This document shows positions 50,540 through 59,220 of a stretch of DNA of 64,000 bases, piece after piece. Below the pieces are notes generated by a model. That model ran no database searches. It was not told the DNA's origin and saw only the letters and a list, made by a program, of their open reading frames with translations. The stretch comes from Phycisphaerales bacterium (GTDB taxonomy: Bacteria > Planctomycetota > Phycisphaerae > Phycisphaerales > UBA1924): the NCBI GenBank assembly GCA_016699835.1, contig CP064987.1:868001-932000 (forward strand), given 5' to 3'. The position numbers were made by a program, and so were the translations under genes. Position 1 is the first letter of the stretch; the number at the start of each line of letters is the position of its first letter.

Positions 50540-51163
50540 ATGAAGTTTGCTGCTTCGATCGTCGCTCTCGCTGCCGCCGGTGCGTTGGGGCTTGGCCTGT
50601 CCTTCCGCGCTCCCGCCGTCGCCTCGTTGCCCGCACCGGCCGCTGACGGCGCGTTCACGATCGACTCGGTCCACTCGGCGGTCCTCTTCAAGATCAAGCA
50701 CATGAACGTCTCGACCTCGTGGGGACGGTTCAACGACCCGACAGGCGAGTTCTACTTTGACGACGCCCACCCGGAGCACTCCTCGATCCACGTCTCTGTG
50801 GACACCGCGAAGATCGACACGGCCAACAGCAAGCGCGACGAGCACCTGCGAAGCCCCGACTTCTTCGCTGCCAAGGAATACCCGACGATCTCGTTCACCT
50901 CGACGAGCGTCAAGAAGGCCGGCGAGGGGAAGTTCGAGGTCACCGGCAACCTCACTGTCAAAGGAAAGACCAAGGAAGTCACCGTCATCATGACCAAGGT
51001 CGGCGAGGGCCCGGGCATGGGCGGCGCCACCGTCTCGGGCTATGACACCACCCTCACCATCAAGCGCACCGACTTCGGCATCGACTACGGCACGCAGTTC
51101 GTCGGCGATGAGGTCACCCTCCACATCTCCCTCGAGGGCGGTCGCGGCGGGAAGCCGGAGTAA
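50540..51163 (+). CDS. YceI family periplasmic lipid-binding-like protein
   Basis: Protein of 207 residues. AAGGAG lies nine bases before ATG 50540. A signal peptide (MKFAASIVALAAAGALGLGLSFRAPAVA) is followed by the lipocalin-like YceI barrel: GAFTIDSVHSAVLFKIKHMNVSTSWGRFNDPTGEFYFDD, HLRSPDFFAAKEYPTISFTSTSV, and GYDTTLTIKRTDFGIDYGTQFVGDEVTLHISLEG at the end. Relatives bind isoprenoid quinones or similar lipids in the periplasm and are often induced by base or stress. The operon role here is unknown; the next gene starts 57 bases on. Confidence 0.93.
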   Translation: MKFAASIVALAAAGALGLGLSFRAPAVASLPAPAADGAFTIDSVHSAVLFKIKHMNVSTSWGRFNDPTGEFYFDDAHPEHSSIHVSVDTAKIDTANSKRDEHLRSPDFFAAKEYPTISFTSTSVKKAGEGKFEVTGNLTVKGKTKEVTVIMTKVGEGPGMGGATVSGYDTTLTIKRTDFGIDYGTQFVGDEVTLHISLEGGRGGKPE

Positions 51164-51220
51164 TCTCCACCAACGTTCGACGGCTCAGGTGGAAACACAT
51201 CTCGAACCGATGGAGGCGTC

Positions 51221-52105
51221 ATGGACACGACCATGATCCTGGCACCCGCGATCGCGATGGCGATCGGACTTGTCGCGGGCGTGGTGCTCTTTGCCCGCTC
51301 CGAACCGGGCGCGCCCGCGCGACGCCGGGCGGCCCTTGTCCCGCTCGCCATGTTGGTCGCCTTTGTGAGCGCAACGGTCATCCGATTCGGCCCACCCGGA
51401 TTCACGCCCACCGAACTCTGGGAGGCGTCCCTCGACGAGCGGATCGTGACAACCGTCGTGATCCTCGGGCTTGGGCTCTCTCTGGTCACCTGGCTCACGC
51501 GGAATCGGCTCACATGGGCCGCACCGCTGGGGTTCGCGATCGCCGCAGCGCTCGGCGTGGCGTGGCTCTTCGCCCGACTTGGCGCCAAGGGCACCATCGA
51601 CTGGATGCGCGCCGGGGAGTACGCCATCCTCGCCGGCATCGTCGCGGGATCGTGGGCGTGGAGCGTCGGACGAGTCGCGGCAACGCCCTCGGCCTTCCGC
51701 TCGGTTGTCCTTGCGGGGCTTGGTATCGCGGGCGTCATCGGCGTCCTCGCCACCACCGGTCATGCGAAACTTAGCGAGGTCTCCGCGTCGGTCGCGTTGC
51801 TCACGCTCGGGCTGTTCCTCGCGACACTCGTGCGACGCAGCGTGGCCGGGGCGGGCGCGATCGGCGCGTTCGTCGGCGGCTTCGGAGCGTTCGTGCTCGC
51901 GATCGGCGTGTTCTACGAAACGCCGTGGTGGGCCGCCGCCCTTGCCGTCGTTGGCGTCCCCCTCGCCGGCGTTGTGGACATGGCGATCAAGAACCACACC
52001 AAGGCGTGGTCGAGGTTCATCCTGACTTCAACTGTGGCGCTCGCGCCGGTCCTCCCCGCGATCGTCATCCTCGCGCTCAAGGCCAAGGAAGATTCGGGCT
52101 ATTGA
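51221..52105 (+). CDS. Multi-pass membrane protein of unknown function
   Basis: Protein of 294 residues with GGAGG placed before ATG 51221. About nine hydrophobic helices cover nearly the whole chain (for instance 6-24, 40-56, 74-90, 99-116, 130-150, 160-178, 190-205, 215-232, 265-285). Conserved-looking polar residues are few (DERIVTT, KNHTKAWSRF). I do not recognise the family. The gene follows the YceI gene on the same strand and may share its transcript. It is convergent with the sugar isomerase-like gene 11 bases away. Confidence 0.7.
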   Translation: MDTTMILAPAIAMAIGLVAGVVLFARSEPGAPARRRAALVPLAMLVAFVSATVIRFGPPGFTPTELWEASLDERIVTTVVILGLGLSLVTWLTRNRLTWAAPLGFAIAAALGVAWLFARLGAKGTIDWMRAGEYAILAGIVAGSWAWSVGRVAATPSAFRSVVLAGLGIAGVIGVLATTGHAKLSEVSASVALLTLGLFLATLVRRSVAGAGAIGAFVGGFGAFVLAIGVFYETPWWAAALAVVGVPLAGVVDMAIKNHTKAWSRFILTSTVALAPVLPAIVILALKAKEDSGY

Positions 52106-52116
52106 TCGCGCGTCGC

Positions 52117-52974
52117 TCACACCGACGCGGGTGCGGGCCGCTTCGCCGGCGCATCGAGCCACGAGTACATCGCGCGCGAGCCTTCGGCGAGCAGCGCCAC
52201 GACATCGCCGCCGGCAACCGTGATCCACGCCGCCGGATGCTCATACACCAGCCACCCCTCAAAGCCGCGGGCCGCGAGCGCCCGCACGGCCTCCTTGTTG
52301 GGGATCTCGCCCGACCCAAGCGCCACGGGCTTCCCGCCCCGATAGTCCTTGAGTCGCACCAGTTCGAGCCGATCGCTCAGCACATTGATCCCGCTCGAGG
52401 GATGCTCGCCCGCGCCATGAGCGGCGGCCACGGAATACGCCGCTGAGACCAGCGGGTGGTTCACTTGATCGATGATCTCGGCGAGATCCGTCGCGGTCGC
52501 GAACGAGCCGCCGTTCTCGATGAGCAGACGCACGCCGCGATTCCGGCACGCGTCCGCCGCGAGTGCCAGCCGCGACGCGATCCGCTGGATCGCCCTGGCC
52601 TTGCTCTCGCTCCCCATGATCTCAAACCCGAAGACGCGGATGAAGGGGCACTCGAGTTTCGCGGCCAGCGAGATCGCGTCCTTGGTCTCGGCGATGCTCG
52701 TGTCGGTGCTCGGGAGCACGTGTCCGAGCAGCGGCGGACCCAACGGCGCATCAAACCGGATCGACGTCGCGAGACACGCGAGATCGATCCCCGCGCGATC
52801 GAAGAGCAGACGGGTCTTGGAGGGTGCCGTCAGCGCCGGGTCACCAGCGAACTGCGTCGAACCCGAGCCAAACGTTCGCAGTTCGATGCCCTGGTATCCC
52901 CATGGTTCGGCACGCTCGGCAATCTGGTCCAAGGTCCAGTGCGGGCAGGCAACGGTGCTGAATGCTGGCTTCAT
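52117..52974 (-). CDS. Sugar phosphate isomerase/epimerase-like TIM barrel protein
   Basis: Protein of 285 residues from ATG 52974 with AGGGAAG just upstream; the frame opens further but the family starts here (MKPAFSTVACPHWTLDQIAERAEPWGYQGIELRTF). It has the xylose isomerase-like (AP endonuclease 2) TIM barrel with metal-ligand-type residues in FGFEIMG, LLIENGG and LVYEHPAAW. Members include hydroxypyruvate isomerases, inosose dehydratases and tagatose epimerases, and the substrate here is not clear. A lone gene. Confidence 0.85.
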   Translation of the reverse strand: MKPAFSTVACPHWTLDQIAERAEPWGYQGIELRTFGSGSTQFAGDPALTAPSKTRLLFDRAGIDLACLATSIRFDAPLGPPLLGHVLPSTDTSIAETKDAISLAAKLECPFIRVFGFEIMGSESKARAIQRIASRLALAADACRNRGVRLLIENGGSFATATDLAEIIDQVNHPLVSAAYSVAAAHGAGEHPSSGINVLSDRLELVRLKDYRGGKPVALGSGEIPNKEAVRALAARGFEGWLVYEHPAAWITVAGGDVVALLAEGSRAMYSWLDAPAKRPAPASV

Positions 52975-53318
52975 CTTCCCTGACGCTCCATTGGGCCATC
53001 GGTTGAACACTGTTCGGGTGGATGCTACGGCGAGAGTCCCCGACGTCAAACGAACGCCGATACAACCGACATCCGAACGGAAGACGACCCCCAAAATTAC
53101 CTGCAAGTTTTCGGATCATTTTTTCAAGTTGGGCGTAGATACTGGACAGAGCCTTGGCGGTTAGGACTCACAAACGTCCGTACACTCGCCGGCTTCGCGA
53201 CCAGTTGTGCGGCTTGGCACGCCTGGACGCCCTGAACACGACCGGATCCGGACATCCAGATTGTCCGCCTAGGTCGTGAATTGCACCTTTCGAGTATGGA
53301 ACGGGAAGGGAGCGAACC
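52975..53318. other. Divergent intergenic region
   Basis: 344 bases between two divergent genes, with AT-rich stretches at about 53090-53130 (AAAATTACC, TCATTTTTTCAAG), so it probably holds both promoters. I found no box pair with correct spacing, no hairpin and no small gene. Confidence 0.4.
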
Positions 53319-53576
53319 GTGAATCGCCGCTGGGTTGGTGGAGCCAAAGGGGCCTGGATGGCCCGAATCGCCGCAGGGGGCACGCTCGCGTGCCTGCTGA
53401 TCGGCGGGTGCGCCTCGAGTGACCGTGAGGCGTACATGCACTCACGGTCCCGCGTGATCGTCAACAGCACGCCGACCGACACCGTGAACTGGCCCGACGC
53501 CTCGCCCGCGCTTCCGCTCCTTGGGCCCAGCGCCATCGGCGTGGGCGACTCTCGCACCGATCTCATCGTCCCTTGA
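53319..53576 (+). CDS. Small lipoprotein
   Basis: Protein of 85 residues from GTG 53319 with GGGAG six bases upstream. The signal peptide ends in a lipobox-like LLIGGC (Cys31), so the mature chain of 55 residues (CASSDREAYMHSRSRVIVNSTPTDTVNWPDASPALPLLG) would be lipid-anchored. No family recognised. A stand-alone gene ahead of tryptophan dioxygenase. Confidence 0.7.
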   Translation: MNRRWVGGAKGAWMARIAAGGTLACLLIGGCASSDREAYMHSRSRVIVNSTPTDTVNWPDASPALPLLGPSAIGVGDSRTDLIVP

Positions 53577-53666
53577 GTGCATGACGTCGAAGCTCGCCCG
53601 TTCGCTGCGTCCTGGTCTCAACAAGATCGGGTTGACGTTCTCTGTATCGTGTGACACGATGCGGGC

Positions 53667-54575
53667 ATGACCTCCAGCAATCCAGGCTCGCCCCAGTCTT
53701 CCACCCCCACCGCCGCCGAACTCCGCAAGGAACTCGGCATGACCACGAACCTCGAGGGGAAACTCGATTATCCGGGGTATCTCCGCCTCGACCAGATCCT
53801 CTCGGCCCAGTCGCCCCTCTCCAGGCCCGAGCACCACGACGAACTCCTCTTCATCATCCAGCACCAGACGAGCGAGTTGTGGTTCAAACTGGTCATCCAC
53901 GAACTCAAGGCGGCCATCGCGCTGATCCACGACGACAAACTCGAGTCGTCCTTCAAGATCCTGGCGCGCGTGAAGCACATCCAGTCGCAGTTGGTCCAGT
54001 CGTGGACCGTGCTCGCGACGCTCACGCCCAGCGAGTATGTCCAGTTCCGCCATGTCCTGGGGCCGGCGAGCGGGATCCAGTCGCACCAGAATCGCATGAT
54101 CGAGTTCCTGCTGGGGAACAAGGATCGTCGCCTCATGGAGGTCTTCAAGCACCGCCGGGAGATCTACGACGGCCTCAGCGCGGCGCTCCATTCGCCCAGC
54201 CTCTATGACGAGTTCCTCCGCTGCATGCACCGGCGCGGAATCGCGATCCCACGCGAGGCGCTCGAGCGTGATGTCACCCAGCCCTACATCGCCAACGACG
54301 GCGTCGTGCGGGCGCTCGTCACCGTCTACGAGAATCCCGGGAAGCACTGGGACCTCTACGAGATGGCCGAGAAACTCGTGGACATCGACGAGCAGTATCT
54401 CATCTGGCGCCACCGCCACCTCAAGGTCGTCCAGCGCGTCATCGGCATGAAGCGCGGCACCGGCGGGACCTCGGGCGTTCCCTACCTCCGCCAGGTCTCC
54501 GACACGGTCCTCTTCCCCGAACTCTGGGACGTGCGAACCGAGATCCGCGAGATCCGCGGCGAGGCGACGGCCTAA
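53667..54575 (+). CDS. kynA: Tryptophan 2,3-dioxygenase
   Basis: Protein of 302 residues. Motifs of the haem enzyme are clear: HQTSELWFKLVIHEL with the distal His66, ILARVKHIQSQLVQSWTVLATLTPSEYVQFR, SGIQSHQNRMIEFLLGNK, and WRHRHLKVVQRVIGMKRGTGGTSGVPYLR, which includes the axial haem ligand (probably His251). It opens the indole ring of L-tryptophan to N-formylkynurenine, the first step of the kynurenine route to NAD or anthranilate. The residue normally Phe/Tyr in SGFQS is Ile (SGIQS). No other kynurenine-pathway gene is in the window. Confidence 0.93.
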   Translation: MTSSNPGSPQSSTPTAAELRKELGMTTNLEGKLDYPGYLRLDQILSAQSPLSRPEHHDELLFIIQHQTSELWFKLVIHELKAAIALIHDDKLESSFKILARVKHIQSQLVQSWTVLATLTPSEYVQFRHVLGPASGIQSHQNRMIEFLLGNKDRRLMEVFKHRREIYDGLSAALHSPSLYDEFLRCMHRRGIAIPREALERDVTQPYIANDGVVRALVTVYENPGKHWDLYEMAEKLVDIDEQYLIWRHRHLKVVQRVIGMKRGTGGTSGVPYLRQVSDTVLFPELWDVRTEIREIRGEATA

Positions 54576-54581
54576 ACACCG

Positions 54582-55487
54582 TCACACGGGCGCGGGCCCA
54601 CGCCGAAGGATCGATGAGAGCCGCCCCTTGGTCGGCGCCGGCACGCCCTTGGAATCTCGCGGGAGAAAGAGCACGAAATCGGTCCCTCGTCCCGGCTCGC
54701 TGTGGACCTCGATCCGCCCGTGGTGCGCCTCGACGATGCGGCGCGTGGTCGGCAGGCCAAGACCCGTGCCACCCGACTTGGTTGTGAAGTATGGACTGAA
54801 GATCTTGCCCTGCACGTCCGCGGGAATCCCCGGGCCTGTGTCGATGACGTGCACGCAGATACCGGGCGTCGAGTCGGGGTCCACCTGCGCGTGGGTCTTG
54901 AGGATGAGTTCGCGTGTCGCCGAGCCCGGCATCGACGCCATTGCCTGCACCGCGTTGAGCATCAGATTCAGGATCGCCTGCTTCACATGGGGCACGTCGA
55001 TCGACGCCTCGAGCGAGCCGGGCGCGAGATCCATGCGCAGACGCACGCCCGATCGCTCGGCCTGGGGCAGGAAGAAGTCCACCAGTTCCGAGACGACCTC
55101 GTTCACGTTGGCGCCGCGCGGATCGAGACGGAGTTCGCCGGCGTACTCGAGGAAGTCCGTGAGGATGCCGCGGAGTCGCTCGACCTCGCGTTTGAGCGAA
55201 TCGACGCGCCGCGCGAGCCGCCCCTTGGTCTCCTCGGGAACGCCCAAATCCTGCACGCCCTCGGCGAGGAGTTGCGCGTTCAGCCCGATCGTCGAGAGCG
55301 GGTTCTTGATCTCGTGGGCCAGGCCACCGGTCATCGAGCCGAGTTCGGCGAGCCGCTCGGCGGAGCGCGCCCTCCGCTCGGCGGCACGGACCTTTGCGAG
55401 CGATCGGCGCACGATCACCCGGGCCGCCACCACGCTGAGCAGCACGCCCATGCCGAATCCGATGAGCCCGGGGACCACGCCTTGCAC
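54582..55487 (-). CDS. Sensor histidine kinase with one membrane helix
   Basis: Protein of 301 residues. One N-terminal helix (about 5-25) anchors it; there is no periplasmic sensor loop. The dimerisation domain carries the phospho-acceptor His58 in GGLAHEIKNPLSTIGLNAQLL. The ATPase domain has the N box LNLMLNAVQAM, G1 DTGPGIP, F box IFSPYFTTKSGGTGLGL and G2 GRGTDF. The H box and the 'NPLS' type match NtrB/ZraS-like kinases. No response regulator is adjacent; the receiver protein at 15412 is a possible but unproven partner. Convergent with the dioxygenase gene, 6 bases apart. Confidence 0.9.
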   Translation of the reverse strand: MQGVVPGLIGFGMGVLLSVVAARVIVRRSLAKVRAAERRARSAERLAELGSMTGGLAHEIKNPLSTIGLNAQLLAEGVQDLGVPEETKGRLARRVDSLKREVERLRGILTDFLEYAGELRLDPRGANVNEVVSELVDFFLPQAERSGVRLRMDLAPGSLEASIDVPHVKQAILNLMLNAVQAMASMPGSATRELILKTHAQVDPDSTPGICVHVIDTGPGIPADVQGKIFSPYFTTKSGGTGLGLPTTRRIVEAHHGRIEVHSEPGRGTDFVLFLPRDSKGVPAPTKGRLSSILRRGPAPV

Positions 55488-55550
55488 GCGGGAAGTATGA
55501 CCACGCCGCGACGCGAAAGCGAGACGCGACGACCGAACATCGCGTCGCGG

Positions 55551-55838
55551 CTATCGCTTGGGCCGGGAGTACCCGCGGCGGGGCCTCACCACGATCTCCG
55601 GGAGATCCGTCCGAACGACGCGCGTCGCACGCCACCGTCCGTCGGGCCCACGGACCGCGTCATAGCGCACGGCGGCACCGTCGGGCAGTTCCCGGAAGCC
55701 TTCCCCATCGATCACGCTGTAGTGCACGAACACGTCCTGGTTGTTAGGGCCGACGATGAACCCATAGCCCACCTTCTTGTCGAACCACCGCACCACGCTC
55801 TCCACGTTGGTGATCTGGGCGTCGGTCTGCTCGGGCAT
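55551..55838 (-). CDS. Cold-shock domain protein
   Basis: Protein of 95 residues from ATG 55838 with AAGGA upstream. The OB fold shows RNP1-like VRWFDKKVGYGFI and RNP2-like QDVFVHYSVI, followed by FRELPDGAAVRYDAVRGPDGRWRATRVV. A basic tail (PRRGYSRPKR) extends the usual 70-residue protein. It probably binds single-stranded RNA or DNA as a chaperone. It lies 63 bases upstream of the histidine kinase on the same strand. Confidence 0.92.
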   Translation of the reverse strand: MPEQTDAQITNVESVVRWFDKKVGYGFIVGPNNQDVFVHYSVIDGEGFRELPDGAAVRYDAVRGPDGRWRATRVVRTDLPEIVVRPRRGYSRPKR

Positions 55839-56019
55839 GGCTCGTCCTTCCCACGACGCGGGACGCACACACCGCCGAAACGAAATGGAGATCCGCGACC
55901 GCAACCCTGTGGCGTTCTCGGACCTCAAACCACCCAGACTACCGCAGTCGCGCCGGGTTCGTCAACGACGATCATGCAAACTGTTGTTTGGATTTTGGTG
56001 AGACTTAGGACACACGGCG

Positions 56020-56061
56020 CACAAACAAAGCAGGGGCAACGGTTTATCGCCGTTGCCCCTG
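56020..56061 (-). terminator. Intrinsic terminator of pnp
   Basis: A perfect 12-base stem (CAGGGGCAACGG at 56031-56042 with its complement at 56050-56061) and 7-base loop. Read on the minus strand it is followed by CTTTGTTTGT. It lies 46 bases past the pnp stop codon. Confidence 0.85.
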
Positions 56062-56107
56062 GGCGTTGTGATTTCAGATTTCTGCGTTGGAACCTGCCGA
56101 AGGATTC

Positions 56108-58459
56108 TCAGTGACGTTCGGCGTGACGCGAATCGCGGTCGCGGCCACCACGATCGCCACCGCCTCCACCACCGCCGCCGCGACGACGCCCACCGCCGCC
56201 ACCGCGATGTCCGCGGTCGTCGGAGCCTTGGGCGACGGCCTCGTCCTCACCCTCGGGCGCCGGCTCGATGCCCTTGGCGCGATTCTCGTCCTGGATGACG
56301 GCCTTGCGCGACAACTTGATGCGGCCCTGGTCGTCGATGAGGATGACCTTCACCTTCACCATGTCGCCGATCTTCACGACCTCGCCGACGCTCTTGACGT
56401 AGCCCTCGGCGAGTTCGGAGATGTGGCACATGCCGTCGGTCCCCGGCGCGAGCTCGATGAACGCGCCGAAGTCCTTGGTCGAGACGACCTTCCCGGTGTA
56501 GACCGTGCCGACTTTGATCTCCTCGCAGAGCGCCTCGATCTCGGCTCGGGCGCCGTTGATCGACTCGGCGTTGAGGCCGGCGAGTTGGACGGTGCCGTCG
56601 TCCTCGACGTCGATCGTGACGGACCAGCGATCCTGGAGCCCGCGGATGTTCTTCCCGCCGGGGCCGATGAGTTTGCCGATCTTGTCCGGGTCGATCGTGA
56701 GCGAGACGAGACGCGGGGCGAAGGGGGAGATCTCGGCCCGGGGCTTCTCGATGATCTTTTCCATCGTCTCGATGATCTCGAGGCGGCCCTCGCGCGCCTG
56801 ATCGAGGATCTTCTCGATCTGCGCGAGGCTTAGGCCACGCGTCTTAAGGTCGAGCTGGATGCCCGTGATCCCCTCGCGCGTGCCCGAGACCTTGAAGTCC
56901 ATGTCGCCGAAGAAGTCCTCCTCGCCGATGATGTCGGTGACGAAGAGTTCGTTCTTGTCGTTGTCGTCGGCGAAGCGTCCGACGGAGATGCCGGCGCAGG
57001 TGGCGCGGATGGGGACGCCCGCGTCCATGAGCGCGAGGCACCCGCCGCAGACCGACGCCATCGACGACGAGCCGTTGGACTCGGTGATGTCGCTGACGAC
57101 GCGGATGGTGTAGGGGAACTCGGCCGGGTCGGGCATGATCGCGAGGAGCGAGCGCTCAGCAAGGGCGCCGTGCCCGATCTCGCGACGCCCGGGGCCGGTG
57201 ATGCGCTTCACCTCGCCCGTGGAGAAGGGCGGGAAGTTGTAGTGGAGCGTGAACTTCTTGGAATACTCGGGAATGAGCCCGTCGATGATCTGCTCGTCCT
57301 TGCCCGTGCCGAGCGTGACGCTGACGAGCGACTGGGTCTCGCCGCGCTGGAAGATTGCGCTCCCGTGCGTGCGGGCGAAGACGCCGACCGCTCCCGTGAT
57401 CTCGCGGATCTGCTTGGCCTTGCGCCCATCGGCGCGGACGGCCTGCTCGACGATGAGGCGGCGGGTGACCTTCTCCTCGAGGCGCTTGAACGCCTCCTTC
57501 GCCTGCGAGCGGCGCTTGGTGGACTCGGCATATTTCGCGTACGTCCCGTTGGGATCGAGCGCGAAGTGCTCGTCGAGGATCTTGGTGCGAAGGGCGTCCA
57601 CGGCCTCGGAGCGTGCGTGCTTGCCGTTGATCTTGCGGGCCTCGGTCATCGCCTTCTCGGCGTGCTTGCGGACGGTCTCGGTGACCTCGGGGGAGGGCAG
57701 GTGGAGATCGCCGACGATCTTCGTCTTGCCCGCCTTCTTGACGATCTCGTCGATCAGCCCGAGCAGGTCCTTGATGTGCTTGTACCCGAACTCGAGCGCC
57801 TCGACCATCGACTTCTCATCGATCTCGGCGGCCCCGACTTCGATCATGTTCATCCCGTCGGCGTGCCCGGCGAGGACGAGATCGACATCGGAGAAGTCCA
57901 TCTGCGAGACGGTGGGGTTGATGACCAGTTGCGGGCCGTCGTCGGTGTGCACGCGCCCGACGCGGACGGTCGCCGTGGGCCCCTCAAAGGGAATCTCAGA
58001 AAGGGCGAGAGCACAGGACGCGGCGGTGCCCGCGAGGACGTCGGTGTCGTTCTCGCCATCGTGGCTCATGACGAAGACCTGGACCTGGACCTCGTCGAGG
58101 TAGCCATCGGGAAAGAGCGGACGGATCGGTCGATCGATCATCCGCATCGTGAGGACTTCCTTCTCGTTGGGCGCGCCCTCACGCTTGCGGAACCCGCCGG
58201 GGAACTTGCCCGCCGCCGAGGTCTTCTCGCGATAGTCCACGGTGAGGGGGAAGAAGTCGATCCCCTCGCGCGGCGCGGCCCGAAGGGCGGTGGCGAGCAC
58301 GGACGACCCGCCATACGTGCAGAGGACGGCGGCGCCGGCCTGCTTGCCGATGACGCCGGTCTCGAAGGAGAGAATGCGGCCGCCGATCTCGCGCTGGACG
58401 CGGACAAGGCCCTTCATTCCCTCGAAGGCGGAACGGGAGTTATCGCTGATATCTGACAT
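56108..58459 (-). CDS. pnp: Polyribonucleotide nucleotidyltransferase (PNPase)
   Basis: Protein of 783 residues with AAGGAG before ATG 58459. Two RNase PH domains (GGSSVLATALRA, and the active one with GETQSLVSVTLGTGKDEQ and TESNGSSSMASVCGGCLALMDAGVPI) flank the all-helical linker. The KH domain has the GPGGKNI loop and the S1 domain reads GTVYTGKVVSTKDFGAFIELAPGTDGMCHISELAEG. A Gly/Arg-rich tail (GGGRRRGGGGGGGGDRGGRDRD) is added. It degrades RNA phosphorolytically from the 3' end and joins the RNA degradosome. It follows rpsO, the common order, but a strong terminator lies between. Confidence 0.97.
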   Translation of the reverse strand: MSDISDNSRSAFEGMKGLVRVQREIGGRILSFETGVIGKQAGAAVLCTYGGSSVLATALRAAPREGIDFFPLTVDYREKTSAAGKFPGGFRKREGAPNEKEVLTMRMIDRPIRPLFPDGYLDEVQVQVFVMSHDGENDTDVLAGTAASCALALSEIPFEGPTATVRVGRVHTDDGPQLVINPTVSQMDFSDVDLVLAGHADGMNMIEVGAAEIDEKSMVEALEFGYKHIKDLLGLIDEIVKKAGKTKIVGDLHLPSPEVTETVRKHAEKAMTEARKINGKHARSEAVDALRTKILDEHFALDPNGTYAKYAESTKRRSQAKEAFKRLEEKVTRRLIVEQAVRADGRKAKQIREITGAVGVFARTHGSAIFQRGETQSLVSVTLGTGKDEQIIDGLIPEYSKKFTLHYNFPPFSTGEVKRITGPGRREIGHGALAERSLLAIMPDPAEFPYTIRVVSDITESNGSSSMASVCGGCLALMDAGVPIRATCAGISVGRFADDNDKNELFVTDIIGEEDFFGDMDFKVSGTREGITGIQLDLKTRGLSLAQIEKILDQAREGRLEIIETMEKIIEKPRAEISPFAPRLVSLTIDPDKIGKLIGPGGKNIRGLQDRWSVTIDVEDDGTVQLAGLNAESINGARAEIEALCEEIKVGTVYTGKVVSTKDFGAFIELAPGTDGMCHISELAEGYVKSVGEVVKIGDMVKVKVILIDDQGRIKLSRKAVIQDENRAKGIEPAPEGEDEAVAQGSDDRGHRGGGGGRRRGGGGGGGGDRGGRDRDSRHAERH

Positions 58460-58703
58460 AGTCTGCTCCTTTGGAATCGCGCGCGAACATCACGGCGCGA
58501 CATGCCGGCCCACCACGTCCGCGTTGGACGATGGCGTCGGCGGTGTGATTCGATGCCCGGCCCCGATCAACCAAAGGGGCAGGAGGCAAGACTCAGGCCA
58601 CACGTGTGGATGCCGGCCTGGGGCTTGCCTTCTGCCGCCGGATGTCGGGGCACGAGCGTTGTGGTTCTCGCGTGGCGAGCCGGCCGATCCGGTGCGCCCC
58701 GCG

Positions 58704-58743
58704 AAAACAAATCGGCCCGCGAATCGTTCAGACTCGCGGGCCG
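58704..58743 (-). terminator. Intrinsic terminator between rpsO and pnp
   Basis: A perfect 10-base stem (CGGCCCGCGA at 58713-58722, complement at 58734-58743) with an 11-base loop. On the minus strand it is followed by ATTTGTTTT. It lies 14 bases beyond the rpsO stop and would limit read-through into pnp. The remaining 244 bases to pnp show no gene and may hold a pnp promoter. Confidence 0.85.
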
Positions 58744-58757
58744 GGAAAGTTCGTGGG

Positions 58758-59027
58758 CTACTTGCGGAGGCCCAGGCGGGCGATGAGGTCCTGGTATCCC
58801 TGCGGGTTCGTGCGGGCGAGGTAGCGGAGCAGGCGGTTGCGCTGTCCGACCATCATGACCAGCCCGCGGCGGGAGTGGTTGTCTTTCTTGTTTGTCTGGA
58901 GGTGATCCGAGATCGAGCGGATGCGGTGGGTGAGCATCGCGACCTGGACCTCGGGCGAGCCCGTGTCCTTCTCGTGGCGGCGGTGCGAACCAATAACCTT
59001 TCGACGGGCGTCGAGCGTCAAAGCCAT
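58758..59027 (-). CDS. rpsO: 30S ribosomal protein S15
   Basis: Protein of 89 residues, the normal length. The sequence MALTLDARRKVIGSHRRHEKDTGSPEVQVAMLTHRIRSISDHLQTNKKDNHSRRGLVMMVGQRNRLLRYL is canonical S15, which binds the 16S rRNA central domain. ATG 59027 fits the family although the frame opens upstream. The ribosome site is weak, as is common for autoregulated ribosomal protein genes. Confidence 0.97.
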   Translation of the reverse strand: MALTLDARRKVIGSHRRHEKDTGSPEVQVAMLTHRIRSISDHLQTNKKDNHSRRGLVMMVGQRNRLLRYLARTNPQGYQDLIARLGLRK

Positions 59028-59081
59028 GGAGTGCGTTCCCAGTTCAAGAGCAATTCCGCCAGCGGCCTTCGCTGGGCCTGA

Positions 59082-59110
59082 ACAATAGCCGTTCCCGGGA
59101 GTTGGATCAA
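59082..59110 (-). promoter_or_regulatory. Candidate promoter for rpsO
   Basis: Reading on the minus strand, TTGATC (59110-59105) and TATTGT (59087-59082) are 17 bases apart, each matching four of six consensus positions, about 55 bases before the rpsO start codon. Confidence 0.35.
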
Positions 59111-59220
59111 TCGCCGACGACCTCCGCCGACGCGCCCGCTCTTGAATAGGAACCGCCACTTCGACCCAATCATAGCCCAAACTTCTTCACGATTCGCGAG
59201 CGCCGTTCTACGCTCTCGCC